In this document: one piece after another, positions 14,411 to 22,435 of the stretch
Layout of the letters: the number at the start of each line of letters is the position of its first letter
How positions within the stretch are numbered: the first letter of the stretch is position 1
Program-made: the position numbers and the translations under genes
Notes under the pieces: model-generated
The model's input: only the letters and a program-made list of their open reading frames with translations
The model's database searches: none
What the model was told of the DNA's origin: nothing
Assembly (NCBI GenBank): GCA_034439915.1
Contig: JAWXBI010000110.1
Span: forward strand, 1 to 22,969
Length of the DNA: 22,969 nt
Direction of reading: 5' to 3'
From: JADJLQ01 sp034439915
GTDB lineage: Bacteria > Bacteroidota > Bacteroidia > Chitinophagales > Saprospiraceae

Positions 14411-14799
14411 CCCTAAATAAGAGTAATAATAGAGTCATTTTTGATTGAGTTGACTCACTTGTGAATTGAAGTATAAGCTGACATTCCGGCGAAGTTGACC
14501 CATCCAGAATATGACATTCCGGCTCCCGCAACTGCGGGATTGACCCACCTTTAAGGGTATGGATTTGATACCAGAGCCATTCGTTTTGTGTAAAAAACAA
14601 ATCATATATGGCAGCTAAATCTTTAGGTATGTATTCAATCAGACAAATAGCAGAATTGCTTTCAAAGCATTACAGCATTCGATCTATCACCAGATTAACC
14701 AATATTGCGCGCAATACCGTGCGTGAGTATTAAATGCGAACGCCTTTGGCTATCCATACTGTCTATCGGACTGCGAAACCTGAATTTATTGGTATCTGA
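14411..14799 (+). mobile_element. Left-end remnant of an IS21-family element with an IstA fragment
   Basis: From left to right: a sequence shared with 11003-11047 (TAAATAAGAGTA, then TGAGTTGACTCA, then GAATTG), two inverted end units at 14483-14505 and 14516-14549 (ATTCCGGCTCCCGCAACTGC and continuation), then an IstA N-terminus at 14608. The right half of the element, including istB, is missing. The end units match those at 11126-11295 in inverse orientation. Confidence 0.72.
14608..14799 (+). pseudogene. IS21-family transposase IstA, N-terminal fragment with nonsense codon
   Basis: MAAKSLGMYSIRQIAELLSK, HYSIRSITRLTNIARNTVRE, Y, then TAA at 14731-14733. This is the helix-turn-helix that opens IstA proteins (RQI--L---G-S-R-IAR--GISRNTVR-Y in relatives). 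The frame continues after the stop as MRTPLAIHTVYRTAKPEFIG, I, TGA, which may still be IstA-derived. The integrase catalytic core is gone. Beyond it, 14800-14895 shows nothing recognisable. Confidence 0.72.
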
Positions 14800-14895
14800 A
14801 AAGTGGTTGTAGATCTCCGTTGTCTAAAAAAACTCACCGATGAAGATAAAATAAATCGATTCGAAAGGTCATTTAAAACCCGGAAATCCCTAACC

Positions 14896-16125
14896 TCAAA
14901 AGCTCGAAGTCACCAACAAATTAATATCCGTAAACTTCATATTAAACCGCCGGCTCAGGTATTCATTGGTCAAATGCCCCTTATACGTATAGACCCCATG
15001 TCTTAATCCCGGATTGGCAAACAACATTTCATCCATATTCTGCACTTCGGAAGTTGACAACAATAATGGTGCGATGATATTGCTGATCGCCGACGATGCC
15101 GTGCGCGGTACCTTGCTGGCTATATTGGGCACACAATAATGAATCACCCCGTGTTTGATAAAGGTGGGATTATTGTGGGTGGTCACCTCGGACGTTTCAA
15201 AACAACCGCCCTGGTCTATGCTGACATCGACGATCACTGATCCCTGTTTCATCTTCATCACCTGGTCTTCACTCACCACCATAGGTGCCCGTCCGGTCTT
15301 GGAATGGATGGCACCGATCACCACATCGGTGCTGCGCAGTTGATATTCCAGGTATTTGGGATTTAGTACAGAGGTATGCAAAGGCACGCCTACGCTGTTT
15401 TGCAGGCGCATGAGTTTGTATATATTATTATCAAAGACCCGGACCGATGCACCCAGACCAAGGGCTGCTTTGGTCGCAAAAGCACCTACAACACCGGCTC
15501 CAAGGATCAATACTTTAGCGGGTGGTATACCGGCAATCCCACCTAGTAACACACCGCGTCCATGACTGGTCACCGATAAAAGTTCTGCCGCCGTCAGGAT
15601 GGCACTAGTCCCCGCTATTTCACTCAGTATCCGGACAATAGGAAAACTATCATTTTTATCCTTGAGGTATTCCATAGCCACCGCAGTGATCCGTTTGTTT
15701 CGAAGGGTCTGGATATATTCTTCGGTGAGCAAGGGCATGTGCAATGGGGAGATCAACATCTGGTCGCCGGGCATGAGGTTTATTTCTTCGATGGATGGAG
15801 GCCCTACTTTGAGCACGATACTTGCTTTAAAAATTTCTCCTTTGTCGGCACAGACCTCCCCACCGGATTCCGAATAGTCATCATCGTTGTAAAACGAGCG
15901 TTTACCTGCACCCTTTTCTATAATTACCCGGTGGCCCTGGGAGACCAGCATCATCACGGCATTGGGGGTGAGGGCTACCCTGTTTTCCTGCATCAATTCT
16001 TCCTTGGGAATACCGATAAATAATTTATCCTCCTTGCCGGGGTAATCTACCAGTTTTTCCTGGGGAGACATGATTTCCTGATTCATGGCTTCCCGGGCCA
16101 GTTGTTTGCTTAGATCGTTGATCAT
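14896..16125 (-). CDS. ald: Alanine dehydrogenase
   Basis: 409 residues; catalyses reversible NAD-dependent oxidative deamination of L-alanine to pyruvate and ammonium in the cytoplasm. Visible landmarks: IGIPKE (38-42) and ENRVALTP (47-54) at the start of the catalytic domain, SPLHMP with the expected catalytic His-129, the NAD-binding GAGVVG (209-214) followed by VRVFDNN, and VDVSIDQGGCFETS carrying the conserved Asp. The late PNIASKVPRTAS segment is also typical (PNMPGAVPRTS in other phyla). Bacteroidota members of this family have the N-terminal extension of about 35 residues seen here. The start is the first Met of the open frame. The last residues are duplicated as a remnant at 5058-5132. 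No operon partner lies within several hundred bases. Confidence 0.93.
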   Translation of the reverse strand: MINDLSKQLAREAMNQEIMSPQEKLVDYPGKEDKLFIGIPKEELMQENRVALTPNAVMMLVSQGHRVIIEKGAGKRSFYNDDDYSESGGEVCADKGEIFKASIVLKVGPPSIEEINLMPGDQMLISPLHMPLLTEEYIQTLRNKRITAVAMEYLKDKNDSFPIVRILSEIAGTSAILTAAELLSVTSHGRGVLLGGIAGIPPAKVLILGAGVVGAFATKAALGLGASVRVFDNNIYKLMRLQNSVGVPLHTSVLNPKYLEYQLRSTDVVIGAIHSKTGRAPMVVSEDQVMKMKQGSVIVDVSIDQGGCFETSEVTTHNNPTFIKHGVIHYCVPNIASKVPRTASSAISNIIAPLLLSTSEVQNMDEMLFANPGLRHGVYTYKGHLTNEYLSRRFNMKFTDINLLVTSSF

Positions 16126-16354
16126 CGATAGTGTATCTTGACCCTATAAAGTTAATCAAAGCTGAGTACAACTTACAGTACTGTTAAAATTATAAAAGGT
16201 GATTTTATGGTTGCCCGAAGTTGAAATCGGCAAGGTATTAAGTAACTGGTTGTACCGAGCTACACCTATCCAAACTAAACAATTATTAATTCTACGCTTG
16301 TTGAATTTTATAAATTCGTACAAATCGTTGAAACGGTTGAATTGCGGATAATTT

Positions 16355-16400
16355 AATCAGCCCACGATTTAATCAGCCCACGATTTAAATCGTGGGCTGA
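16355..16400. repeat. REP-like palindrome with an extra half-copy
   Basis: A perfect 28-bp palindrome occupies 16373-16400: arms TCAGCCCACGATTT and AAATCGTGGGCTGA. One more copy of the left arm (AATCAGCCCACGATTT) precedes it at 16355-16370. CCCACG...CGTGGG palindromes of this sort resemble the REP elements that RAYT (Y1-type) transposases mobilise in Bacteroidota. No Y1 transposase gene is present in the window. A nearby CGTTGAAACGG (from 16326) may be a decayed relative. Confidence 0.75.
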
Positions 16401-16504
16401 TCTAACCCACTTGCCGGCATATTTTCGACTCAACTCCCATAAAAAAGGACTCGTTCTTCATTATTAGCTTGTGCGTAGAATCAAAGACCAAAAAAAAGAT
16501 CAGG

Positions 16505-16657
16505 TTAATACTTTATTGTTTCTCCCAACCCTGCAAAATAGTAGTGCTCTTTATAAGCTTCTTTAAACATTTTAAACGTCAGGTGCCAGTTGCAATGCGC
16601 CGGTGCCACTCTGGTCACCCCTAACTGTCTTTTAAGTATACAATGTGCTGGGCAAGG
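16505..16657 (-). pseudogene. Metallo-beta-lactamase-fold protein, C-terminal remnant
   Basis: The minus strand between stops reads CPAHCILKRQLGVTRVAPAH, CNWHLTFKMFKEAYKEHYYF, AGLGETIKY, stop. GV-RVAPAHC-----FK-FKE-Y---Y-FAGLGE-I is the conserved end of a bacterial MBL-fold family, where the PAHC-type His is the last metal ligand. All upstream metal motifs (HxHxDH) are absent. The rest of the spacer, 16126-16354 and 16658-16824, shows no gene. Confidence 0.6.
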
Positions 16658-16824
16658 TCATCTCGTCTAAATGACCACCAAATAGTTTTAAATTTAAATG
16701 ATCTCAAGTATACTTTTGGAAAAATTCCTATTTATGGAAATGAACCATTTTCTTAAATCTTACTCATTCATATTCTTTAACTTTTACATTATAAATTAAT
16801 TTAATATGTTTGTGGGTTCAATCC

Positions 16825-18780
16825 ATGGCCAAACCCAATAAAACTCCGGTAAAATCTTCAGTAATCCCTAAAGCAGGCCTTGTGGATAACTGGAAATTTC
16901 CGTTGTCCTCATCCCGGGTATATTTAGTTTTGGTCACCCTGTGCTGTATTTGTTATGCCAATACCCTGGGCCATCAGTTTGCGCTCGACGACGGGATCGT
17001 ACTGACCAAGAATATATACACCCAACAAGGTGTTAAGGGCATTCCGGATTTGGTCAGCCATGATACGTTTCAGGGCTATTTTAAAGGTGAACAAAAAAAC
17101 CTGGTGGCCGGTGGGAGATACCGGCCTTTGAGTCTGGTCCTCCTGGCTCTGGAAAAAACGATTGCCGGAAATAAACCCTGGTTTTACCATTTGACCCATT
17201 TGCTCCTATATATTTTGACGGTATTGCTGGTCTTCCGGTTTACAATACTGGTTTTGTCCCGATTACACAACCCTGATTCTTCAAATTGGATAGCGGCGAT
17301 AACTGCCATTTTCTTCGCTATACATCCGATCCACACCGAAGTGGTGGCTAATATTAAAAGCAGCGATGAAATCCTCTCCTTTTTATTTGGTCTCGGTGGA
17401 ATATATCTGCTTTGGGGCCCCGTGGTACAAGTTAAAACCAAAGCTGCGGCCATGGTGATTTATACGCTGGCTTTGTTTTCTAAAGAGAATGCTATCCTAT
17501 GGTTACCTCTCGGCTGGCTTACCTTTTATTTATTGGGACAACTATCCTGGAAGCAGGCCACGATCAAAATACTTCCTCTGATGATACCTGCTTTGTTTTT
17601 TATCGGCATCCGATATATTGTGCTTCAACAGGGTGAATTGCAGGCCCCGGTCATGGAATGGCTGAATAATCCGTTTCTGAAAATTATCGGTAATGAATAT
17701 ACCTATTGTACACCCAGTGAAAAATGGGGCAGTATCCTTTACAGCATAGTTTATTATCTCCGCCTCCATATCTGGCCATTTCCATTGACCCATGATTATT
17801 TTCCCAATCATTTCCCGTTAAGGTCAATGTCCGATCCTGCAGTCATGGTCAGTCTCCTCATTTTAATAGCATTGATCCTGTTGGCCTGGAAATACAGGAA
17901 TCAAAAGCCACTGATAAGTTTTTGCATCCTGTTTTTCTTTGGTGCCTTGATCTTGGTATCCAATATATTTTTCCCGGTAGGGATTTTGTTTTCAGAACGA
18001 TTCGCTTTTACTGCATCGTATGCATATTGTTTGTTCCTCGGATCCGTGTTAGCTCCTTATTTTAAGTTAAAAAGAAAGATCATTATTGTCCTCACCCTGG
18101 CCTCTGTTATTTTGGGTAGCAGTTTCACGATTATCCGTAACCAGGCATGGAAGGATAATTTTACCTTATTTAAAACGGATATTGAAAATTCACCCAACAG
18201 TGCTAAGATCAACAATGCCTTTGCCGGAGAATTATTGGCAAAGTCAGAAAATACCAAAGACAGTTTACAAAAAACAACAAACTATGCTTTGGCTGACCGG
18301 CATTTGAAGAAGGCCATATCTATACATCCTTTATATGTAGAAGCCTGGTTGTTACAGGGTAATTCTTATTTTTATCAAAAACGTTATGACGAAGCGATCT
18401 CCTCGTTTAAAAGGTCACTGGAGATAGCACCGGGATATGAAAGTTCCGTGACCAATCTTCACCTGGCTTACCGGGAAGGTGGCAAATATTGGGGTGAAAA
18501 AATGCACGACCTTGAAAAAGCATTAAACTATCTTCAACAGGCCTATCAACTTAATCCCAATGATTTTGAAACCTTAAGACTTTTAGGCGTTGCTTATGGT
18601 GTTGAAGGTAACAATGTTAAAGCTATTGAATATTTAGAAAAAGCCAGGTTAATTAAGCCTGAAAATGCATCAGTTCTTTATAACTTAGGCTCCGCTTATC
18701 TCAACTCCGGAAATCCAGGCAAAGGACAGGAATTTTACGATCAGGCGAGGGCGGTTGACAGCACTTTGTTTAATAAATAA
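16825..18780 (+). CDS. TMTC-like multi-pass membrane protein with C-terminal TPRs
   Basis: 651 residues from the ATG at 16825 (a TTG at 16810 would add five). The first half has about ten or more hydrophobic helices. The loop after the first helix carries the acidic pair Asp55-Asp56 (FALDDG), the catalytic-site position in GT-C glycosyltransferases; FAIHPIHTEVVANIKSSDE (His-167 onward) and FSKENAILWLPLGW are the next landmarks, as in TMTC-type protein O-mannosyltransferases. The last ~170 residues form TPRs: LKKAISIHPLYVEAWLLQGN, YDEAISSFKRSLEIAPGYES, LNYLQQAYQLNPNDFETLRL, AIEYLEKARLIKPENASVLY. A sugar-transfer role with a lipid-linked donor is inferred from the fold, not shown. It ends 5 bp before the GH3 fusion gene, so the two are probably cotranscribed. 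Confidence 0.82.
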   Translation: MAKPNKTPVKSSVIPKAGLVDNWKFPLSSSRVYLVLVTLCCICYANTLGHQFALDDGIVLTKNIYTQQGVKGIPDLVSHDTFQGYFKGEQKNLVAGGRYRPLSLVLLALEKTIAGNKPWFYHLTHLLLYILTVLLVFRFTILVLSRLHNPDSSNWIAAITAIFFAIHPIHTEVVANIKSSDEILSFLFGLGGIYLLWGPVVQVKTKAAAMVIYTLALFSKENAILWLPLGWLTFYLLGQLSWKQATIKILPLMIPALFFIGIRYIVLQQGELQAPVMEWLNNPFLKIIGNEYTYCTPSEKWGSILYSIVYYLRLHIWPFPLTHDYFPNHFPLRSMSDPAVMVSLLILIALILLAWKYRNQKPLISFCILFFFGALILVSNIFFPVGILFSERFAFTASYAYCLFLGSVLAPYFKLKRKIIIVLTLASVILGSSFTIIRNQAWKDNFTLFKTDIENSPNSAKINNAFAGELLAKSENTKDSLQKTTNYALADRHLKKAISIHPLYVEAWLLQGNSYFYQKRYDEAISSFKRSLEIAPGYESSVTNLHLAYREGGKYWGEKMHDLEKALNYLQQAYQLNPNDFETLRLLGVAYGVEGNNVKAIEYLEKARLIKPENASVLYNLGSAYLNSGNPGKGQEFYDQARAVDSTLFNK

Positions 18781-18785
18781 AAGCT

Positions 18786-21764
18786 ATGGTTAAAAGTTTA
18801 CTCTTATTTCTATTTGTATTCCTCCAATTTAATATGGTTTCTCCGTCTAACCGGGATATCCCGTTAAATGAACCTTCGGAGTTGCAAAGAAAATGGGTGG
18901 ACTCTGTGTTCAACAGTTTAAGCCTGGATCAGAAAATCGGACAATTGTTTATGATTCGTGCACATTCCGATAAGGGACCCGAGCATATTGTCGAAGTGGC
19001 AAGGCAAATAAATAAATATGCCGTTGGGAGTTTATGCTTTTTCCAGGGCACGCCAGCCAAACAAGCGGAACTGACCAATCAATATCAGGCGTTGTCCAAA
19101 ATTCCACTTATGGTCGCCATCGATGCGGAATGGGGCCTCGGTATGCGGCATAAAGAAGCAGCTATCAGTTTCCCCAGACAACTGACCCTCGGTGCAATGC
19201 AGGAAAACAAATTGATTTATGATATGGGCGTTGAAATCGCCCGTCAACTCAAACGTATTGGGACCCATATCAATTTTGCCCCCGTAGTCGATATCAATAT
19301 CAATCCTGCCAACCCCGTAATCAATGATCGTTCGTTTGGCGAAAACCGCACCGCCGTTACTGCCAAATCTTTCCAATATATGATGGGCATGCAGGACGAA
19401 GGGATCATGGCTTGTGCCAAACATTTTCCCGGCCACGGAGACACCGACGTGGACAGCCATCTCGACCTTCCACTGATCAATCACAGCAGGGAGCGACTGG
19501 ACAGCATTGAATTGTTTCCATTCCGTCTGTTGTTTGACCAGGGTATTCAAAGTGTGATGGTTGCCCATCTCCAGGTCCCCGCCCTGGAAAAAGATCCTAA
19601 AACCCCTACCTCCCTGTCTTATTCTACTATGACGGAATTGATTAAGAACGAATACGGCTATTCCGGATTAATATTTTCAGATGCCCTGGAAATGAAGGGG
19701 GTCACTAAAAATTATAAAGAAGGTGCGTTGGAACTGGTAGCATTCAAAGCAGGTTGTGACATCCTCTGCCTGCCCAATAATATAGACCTCGCCTTCCAGG
19801 AAATAAAAAATGCCCTTCAAAACAATCTTTCTTTAAAAAAGCAATTGGATGAGACTGTACTTAAAATCCTGAATGCCAAATTCACCATGGGGCTGTCTGC
19901 ATATTCCACGGCGCCAATGGCCAATATAAACGCTGAAGTCAATCATCCCAAATCTCAGGCGCTGAAAAGTAAATTGTACGAACAAGCCATTACCTTATTA
20001 AAAAACAAAAACAACCTGATTCCGTTGACTGAGCTGGATCAGCACCGGCTGGCTTCCGTATCGATCGGTTCGACCACTAAAACACCGTTTCAATGGAGAA
20101 TGGATAGTTATGCCAAGGTAGCCCATTTTCAAACCGCCATGGTCATTCCTGAAGCTAAGTCCAAATCCCTGCTAGCAGGATTAAAAGAAAAAGATATCGT
20201 TATCGTTAGTCTTCAGGGTTTGAATAAAAACAGTAAATTAAATTTTGGCCTGGATCAATCAGCACTCAATTTTATCCAATTACTCCAACTTCAGGCACAT
20301 GTAATCCTGGTAAATTTTGGAAGTCCGTATGCGCTTAAAAATTTTGAATCCAGTGATTGGCTGGTTGAGGCGTATGAAGAAGACCCATTGATGCAGGACA
20401 TCGTTGCTCAGGCCTTGTTTGGAGCTTTGGGATGCAAAGGTCGTTTACCCGTGAGTTCCGGTGTCCAGTTCCAGTTTGGTGCCGGCCTGGATACAGAAAG
20501 CCTGATGCGTTTCGGATTTACTATTCCTGAACGCACGGGTGTTAACAGTGTGCGGCTGGCGGTATTGGATACCCTGACGCAATCCATTGTGAATGTCCAT
20601 GCCGCCCCCGGAGGCCAATTACTGGTGGCAAAAAGTGGAAAGATAATTTACAACAAGACATTTGGATATCTGGATTACGAAAAAAAAACGGCTGTAAAAA
20701 CGACCGATCTCTATGATCTGGCCAGCATAACTAAGGTTGCTGCCAGTACCCTGGCCATGATGCGGCTGAAAGATCAGGGGAAAGTTGAGTTGGACAAAAT
20801 AATGTCTGAATACCTGCCTGATCTCAAGGGCACTAATAAAGAAAGTGCAACGCTTACGGAAATCATGAGCCATCAGGCGGGATTTCCTGCCTGGATTCCT
20901 TTTTACAAAGAAACCCTGGTGCGGATAAAAAGAAGGGTGTACAAACCTGACCCGACATTGTACGCATCCACCAATAGTTCTAAATACAGCCTGCCGGTGG
21001 CCCAGGGCATGTACCTGAAAACAGGATACGATCAGATCGTCTGGAAGTCTATCCTCGAATCGGAGATGCGTAAAAACAAAAACTACGTTTATAGTGATTT
21101 AGGCTTCTATATGATTGCTCACCTGATCCGGCATCAAACCGGTATGCGGATAGATCAATTTATGAAAAAATATTTTTACCAACCCCTGGGGCTTACGCAT
21201 ACCTGTTACAATCCCTACCAAACCTATCCTATTCAGAATATAGCCCCCTCTGAAAAAGATAGTTATTGGAGAAATAAACCGGTGAGGGGTTATGTCCATG
21301 ATATGGGCGCGGCGATGTGCGATGGAGTGAGTGGCCATGCAGGATTGTTCAGCAATGCATTTGACCTGGCTGTACTGATGCAAATGCTGCTTAACGGCGG
21401 GCAATATGGGGGTGAAAAATTAATCCAGCCAGAGACCATCAACCAATTCGCCACCCGCCAACTGGGGTCTACCAGGAGAGGGCTGGGATTTGATATGAAG
21501 GAACTGGATCCGGTAAAACATCAATCTGCCGGCAACTTATGTTCTGCCAATACATTTGGTCATACCGGGTTTACCGGTACAGCAGCATGGGTAGACCCGG
21601 ACAATGAGTTGGTCTTTGTTTTTTTATGCAACCGCACGTATCCTTCCATGGAAAACAACAAACTCCACAAAGATGAATATCGGCTAAAGTTGTTGGATGC
21701 GGTCTATGCTGCATTTGAGCAGGAACGGATTCCCCTTGATAATACCATGCAACTCGGGCAGTAA
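18786..21764 (+). CDS. GH3 (NagZ-like) glycosidase fused to a beta-lactamase-family serine hydrolase
   Basis: 992 residues with a signal peptide (MVKSLLLFLFVFLQFNMVSP), so it acts in the periplasm or envelope. The N-terminal part (about 30-370) is glycoside hydrolase family 3: KIGQLFMIRAHS, the NagZ signature KHFPGHGDTDVDSHLDLP beginning at residue 212 with its His/Asp catalytic loop, and the nucleophile Asp-299 in FSDALEMKG. A middle region (about 385-580) matches the GH3 C-terminal domain in position. From about 600 a class C beta-lactamase/penicillin-binding-protein fold follows: SITK with Ser-647 and Lys-650 (SxxK), YSD at 769-771 in the YxN position, and HTG at 926-928 in the KTG position. 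Likely N-acetyl-glucosaminidase plus esterase/amidase activity on wall-derived sugars; substrates are inferred. Complete domain set, no visible damage. Second gene of a two-gene unit. Confidence 0.92.
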   Translation: MVKSLLLFLFVFLQFNMVSPSNRDIPLNEPSELQRKWVDSVFNSLSLDQKIGQLFMIRAHSDKGPEHIVEVARQINKYAVGSLCFFQGTPAKQAELTNQYQALSKIPLMVAIDAEWGLGMRHKEAAISFPRQLTLGAMQENKLIYDMGVEIARQLKRIGTHINFAPVVDININPANPVINDRSFGENRTAVTAKSFQYMMGMQDEGIMACAKHFPGHGDTDVDSHLDLPLINHSRERLDSIELFPFRLLFDQGIQSVMVAHLQVPALEKDPKTPTSLSYSTMTELIKNEYGYSGLIFSDALEMKGVTKNYKEGALELVAFKAGCDILCLPNNIDLAFQEIKNALQNNLSLKKQLDETVLKILNAKFTMGLSAYSTAPMANINAEVNHPKSQALKSKLYEQAITLLKNKNNLIPLTELDQHRLASVSIGSTTKTPFQWRMDSYAKVAHFQTAMVIPEAKSKSLLAGLKEKDIVIVSLQGLNKNSKLNFGLDQSALNFIQLLQLQAHVILVNFGSPYALKNFESSDWLVEAYEEDPLMQDIVAQALFGALGCKGRLPVSSGVQFQFGAGLDTESLMRFGFTIPERTGVNSVRLAVLDTLTQSIVNVHAAPGGQLLVAKSGKIIYNKTFGYLDYEKKTAVKTTDLYDLASITKVAASTLAMMRLKDQGKVELDKIMSEYLPDLKGTNKESATLTEIMSHQAGFPAWIPFYKETLVRIKRRVYKPDPTLYASTNSSKYSLPVAQGMYLKTGYDQIVWKSILESEMRKNKNYVYSDLGFYMIAHLIRHQTGMRIDQFMKKYFYQPLGLTHTCYNPYQTYPIQNIAPSEKDSYWRNKPVRGYVHDMGAAMCDGVSGHAGLFSNAFDLAVLMQMLLNGGQYGGEKLIQPETINQFATRQLGSTRRGLGFDMKELDPVKHQSAGNLCSANTFGHTGFTGTAAWVDPDNELVFVFLCNRTYPSMENNKLHKDEYRLKLLDAVYAAFEQERIPLDNTMQLGQ

Positions 21765-21786
21765 TCCAAAAATGGTGCGAGGTGAA

Positions 21787-22335
21787 TTAGTTTTCAGGTC
21801 TGTTTTTTAATTGAAATTTCACTGGCAGGTTAAACCTTACCCTCACGGGTTGGTTGTCATTTTTTCCAGGTATCCAGGTCGTCGGCATTTCATTCATAGA
21901 GTTGACGACTCTCAGCGCTTCTTCTCCGCATCCACCTCCGATATCTTTCAGGATTTTTGCATGGGAAATTTTGCCGTCCTTTTCGACTACAAAAGTGATG
22001 ACACACCGGCCTTCAATATCATGATCCAGGGCATATTGAGGATATTTGATTTTACTGTATAGATACTGGAGTAATTTTTCTTCAGCACAAATTTTCTGGG
22101 CTTCAACTTTGGCTGCCAGGTCTTCGCAACCTGGAAATAAAGGAGCAACCTGTGAGCGGTGCAATATGCCTTCTTCTTCATCTGATTTTAAGGAGAGGGA
22201 CGCAGTAACTTCTGCTTTGGTGACCGGCGTTTCTTTGATTTCCCGGTTACGGACTGCAAACAAGACAAAACCAATAACCAGGATCGCCGCGATCACGGCA
22301 ATAATCAAGCCCTGTCTTTTATTTTTTACCATCAT
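21787..22335 (-). CDS. TonB C-terminal-domain protein, short version
   Basis: 182 residues. A single membrane anchor (GLIIAVIAAILVIGFVLFAV, residues 9-28) is followed by a short periplasmic linker without a proline-rich stalk, then FPGCEDL, a cysteine-containing helix, LLQYLYSKIKYPQYALDHDI and EGRCVITFVVEKDGKISHAK through GGGCGEEALRVVNSMNEMP to RVRFNLPVKFQLK, the TonB-C fold. TonB-C domains touch TonB boxes of outer-membrane receptors; without a stalk long enough to cross the periplasm and without ExbBD nearby, an actual transport role is uncertain. It is a paralogue of the next gene on the same strand. Met-1 or Met-2 could be the start. TAAATTTG lies only 6 bp before the ATG, too close for a usual promoter. 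Confidence 0.85.
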   Translation of the reverse strand: MMVKNKRQGLIIAVIAAILVIGFVLFAVRNREIKETPVTKAEVTASLSLKSDEEEGILHRSQVAPLFPGCEDLAAKVEAQKICAEEKLLQYLYSKIKYPQYALDHDIEGRCVITFVVEKDGKISHAKILKDIGGGCGEEALRVVNSMNEMPTTWIPGKNDNQPVRVRFNLPVKFQLKNRPEN

Positions 22336-22379
22336 GGGGACAAATTTAATCGCATAAACCGGTTAGCGGCGAGGATAAA

Positions 22380-22410
22380 AAAAGGCCGCTGTTTTCACCA
22401 GCGGCCTTTT
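22380..22410 (-). terminator. Strong intrinsic terminator after the distal TonB-C gene
   Basis: Arms AAAGGCCGCTG (22381-22391) and CAGCGGCCTTT (22399-22409) form an 11-bp perfect stem with a 7-base loop. On the minus strand the stem is followed by a run of T residues (22377-22383 region), giving termination of the 22436-22969 transcript; the A/T flanks on the other side make it potentially bidirectional. It separates the two TonB-C paralogues into independent transcripts. Confidence 0.88.
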
Positions 22411-22435
22411 ATCTCATCTGAAAGATATAAATCTT

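Noticed and set aside
14896..16125. Plus-strand open frames of 60-94 codons opposite alanine dehydrogenase
   Set aside because: Shadows of a strongly conserved minus-strand gene.
16805..16812. TATGTTTG as a -7 box for the TMTC-like gene
   Set aside because: It lies 12 bp before the ATG with no -33 element at the right distance.
22341..22348. TAAATTTG as a -7 box for the short TonB-C gene
   Set aside because: It is 6 bp from the start codon and has no TTTG 19 bp upstream; an actual promoter would have to be elsewhere or the mRNA leaderless.
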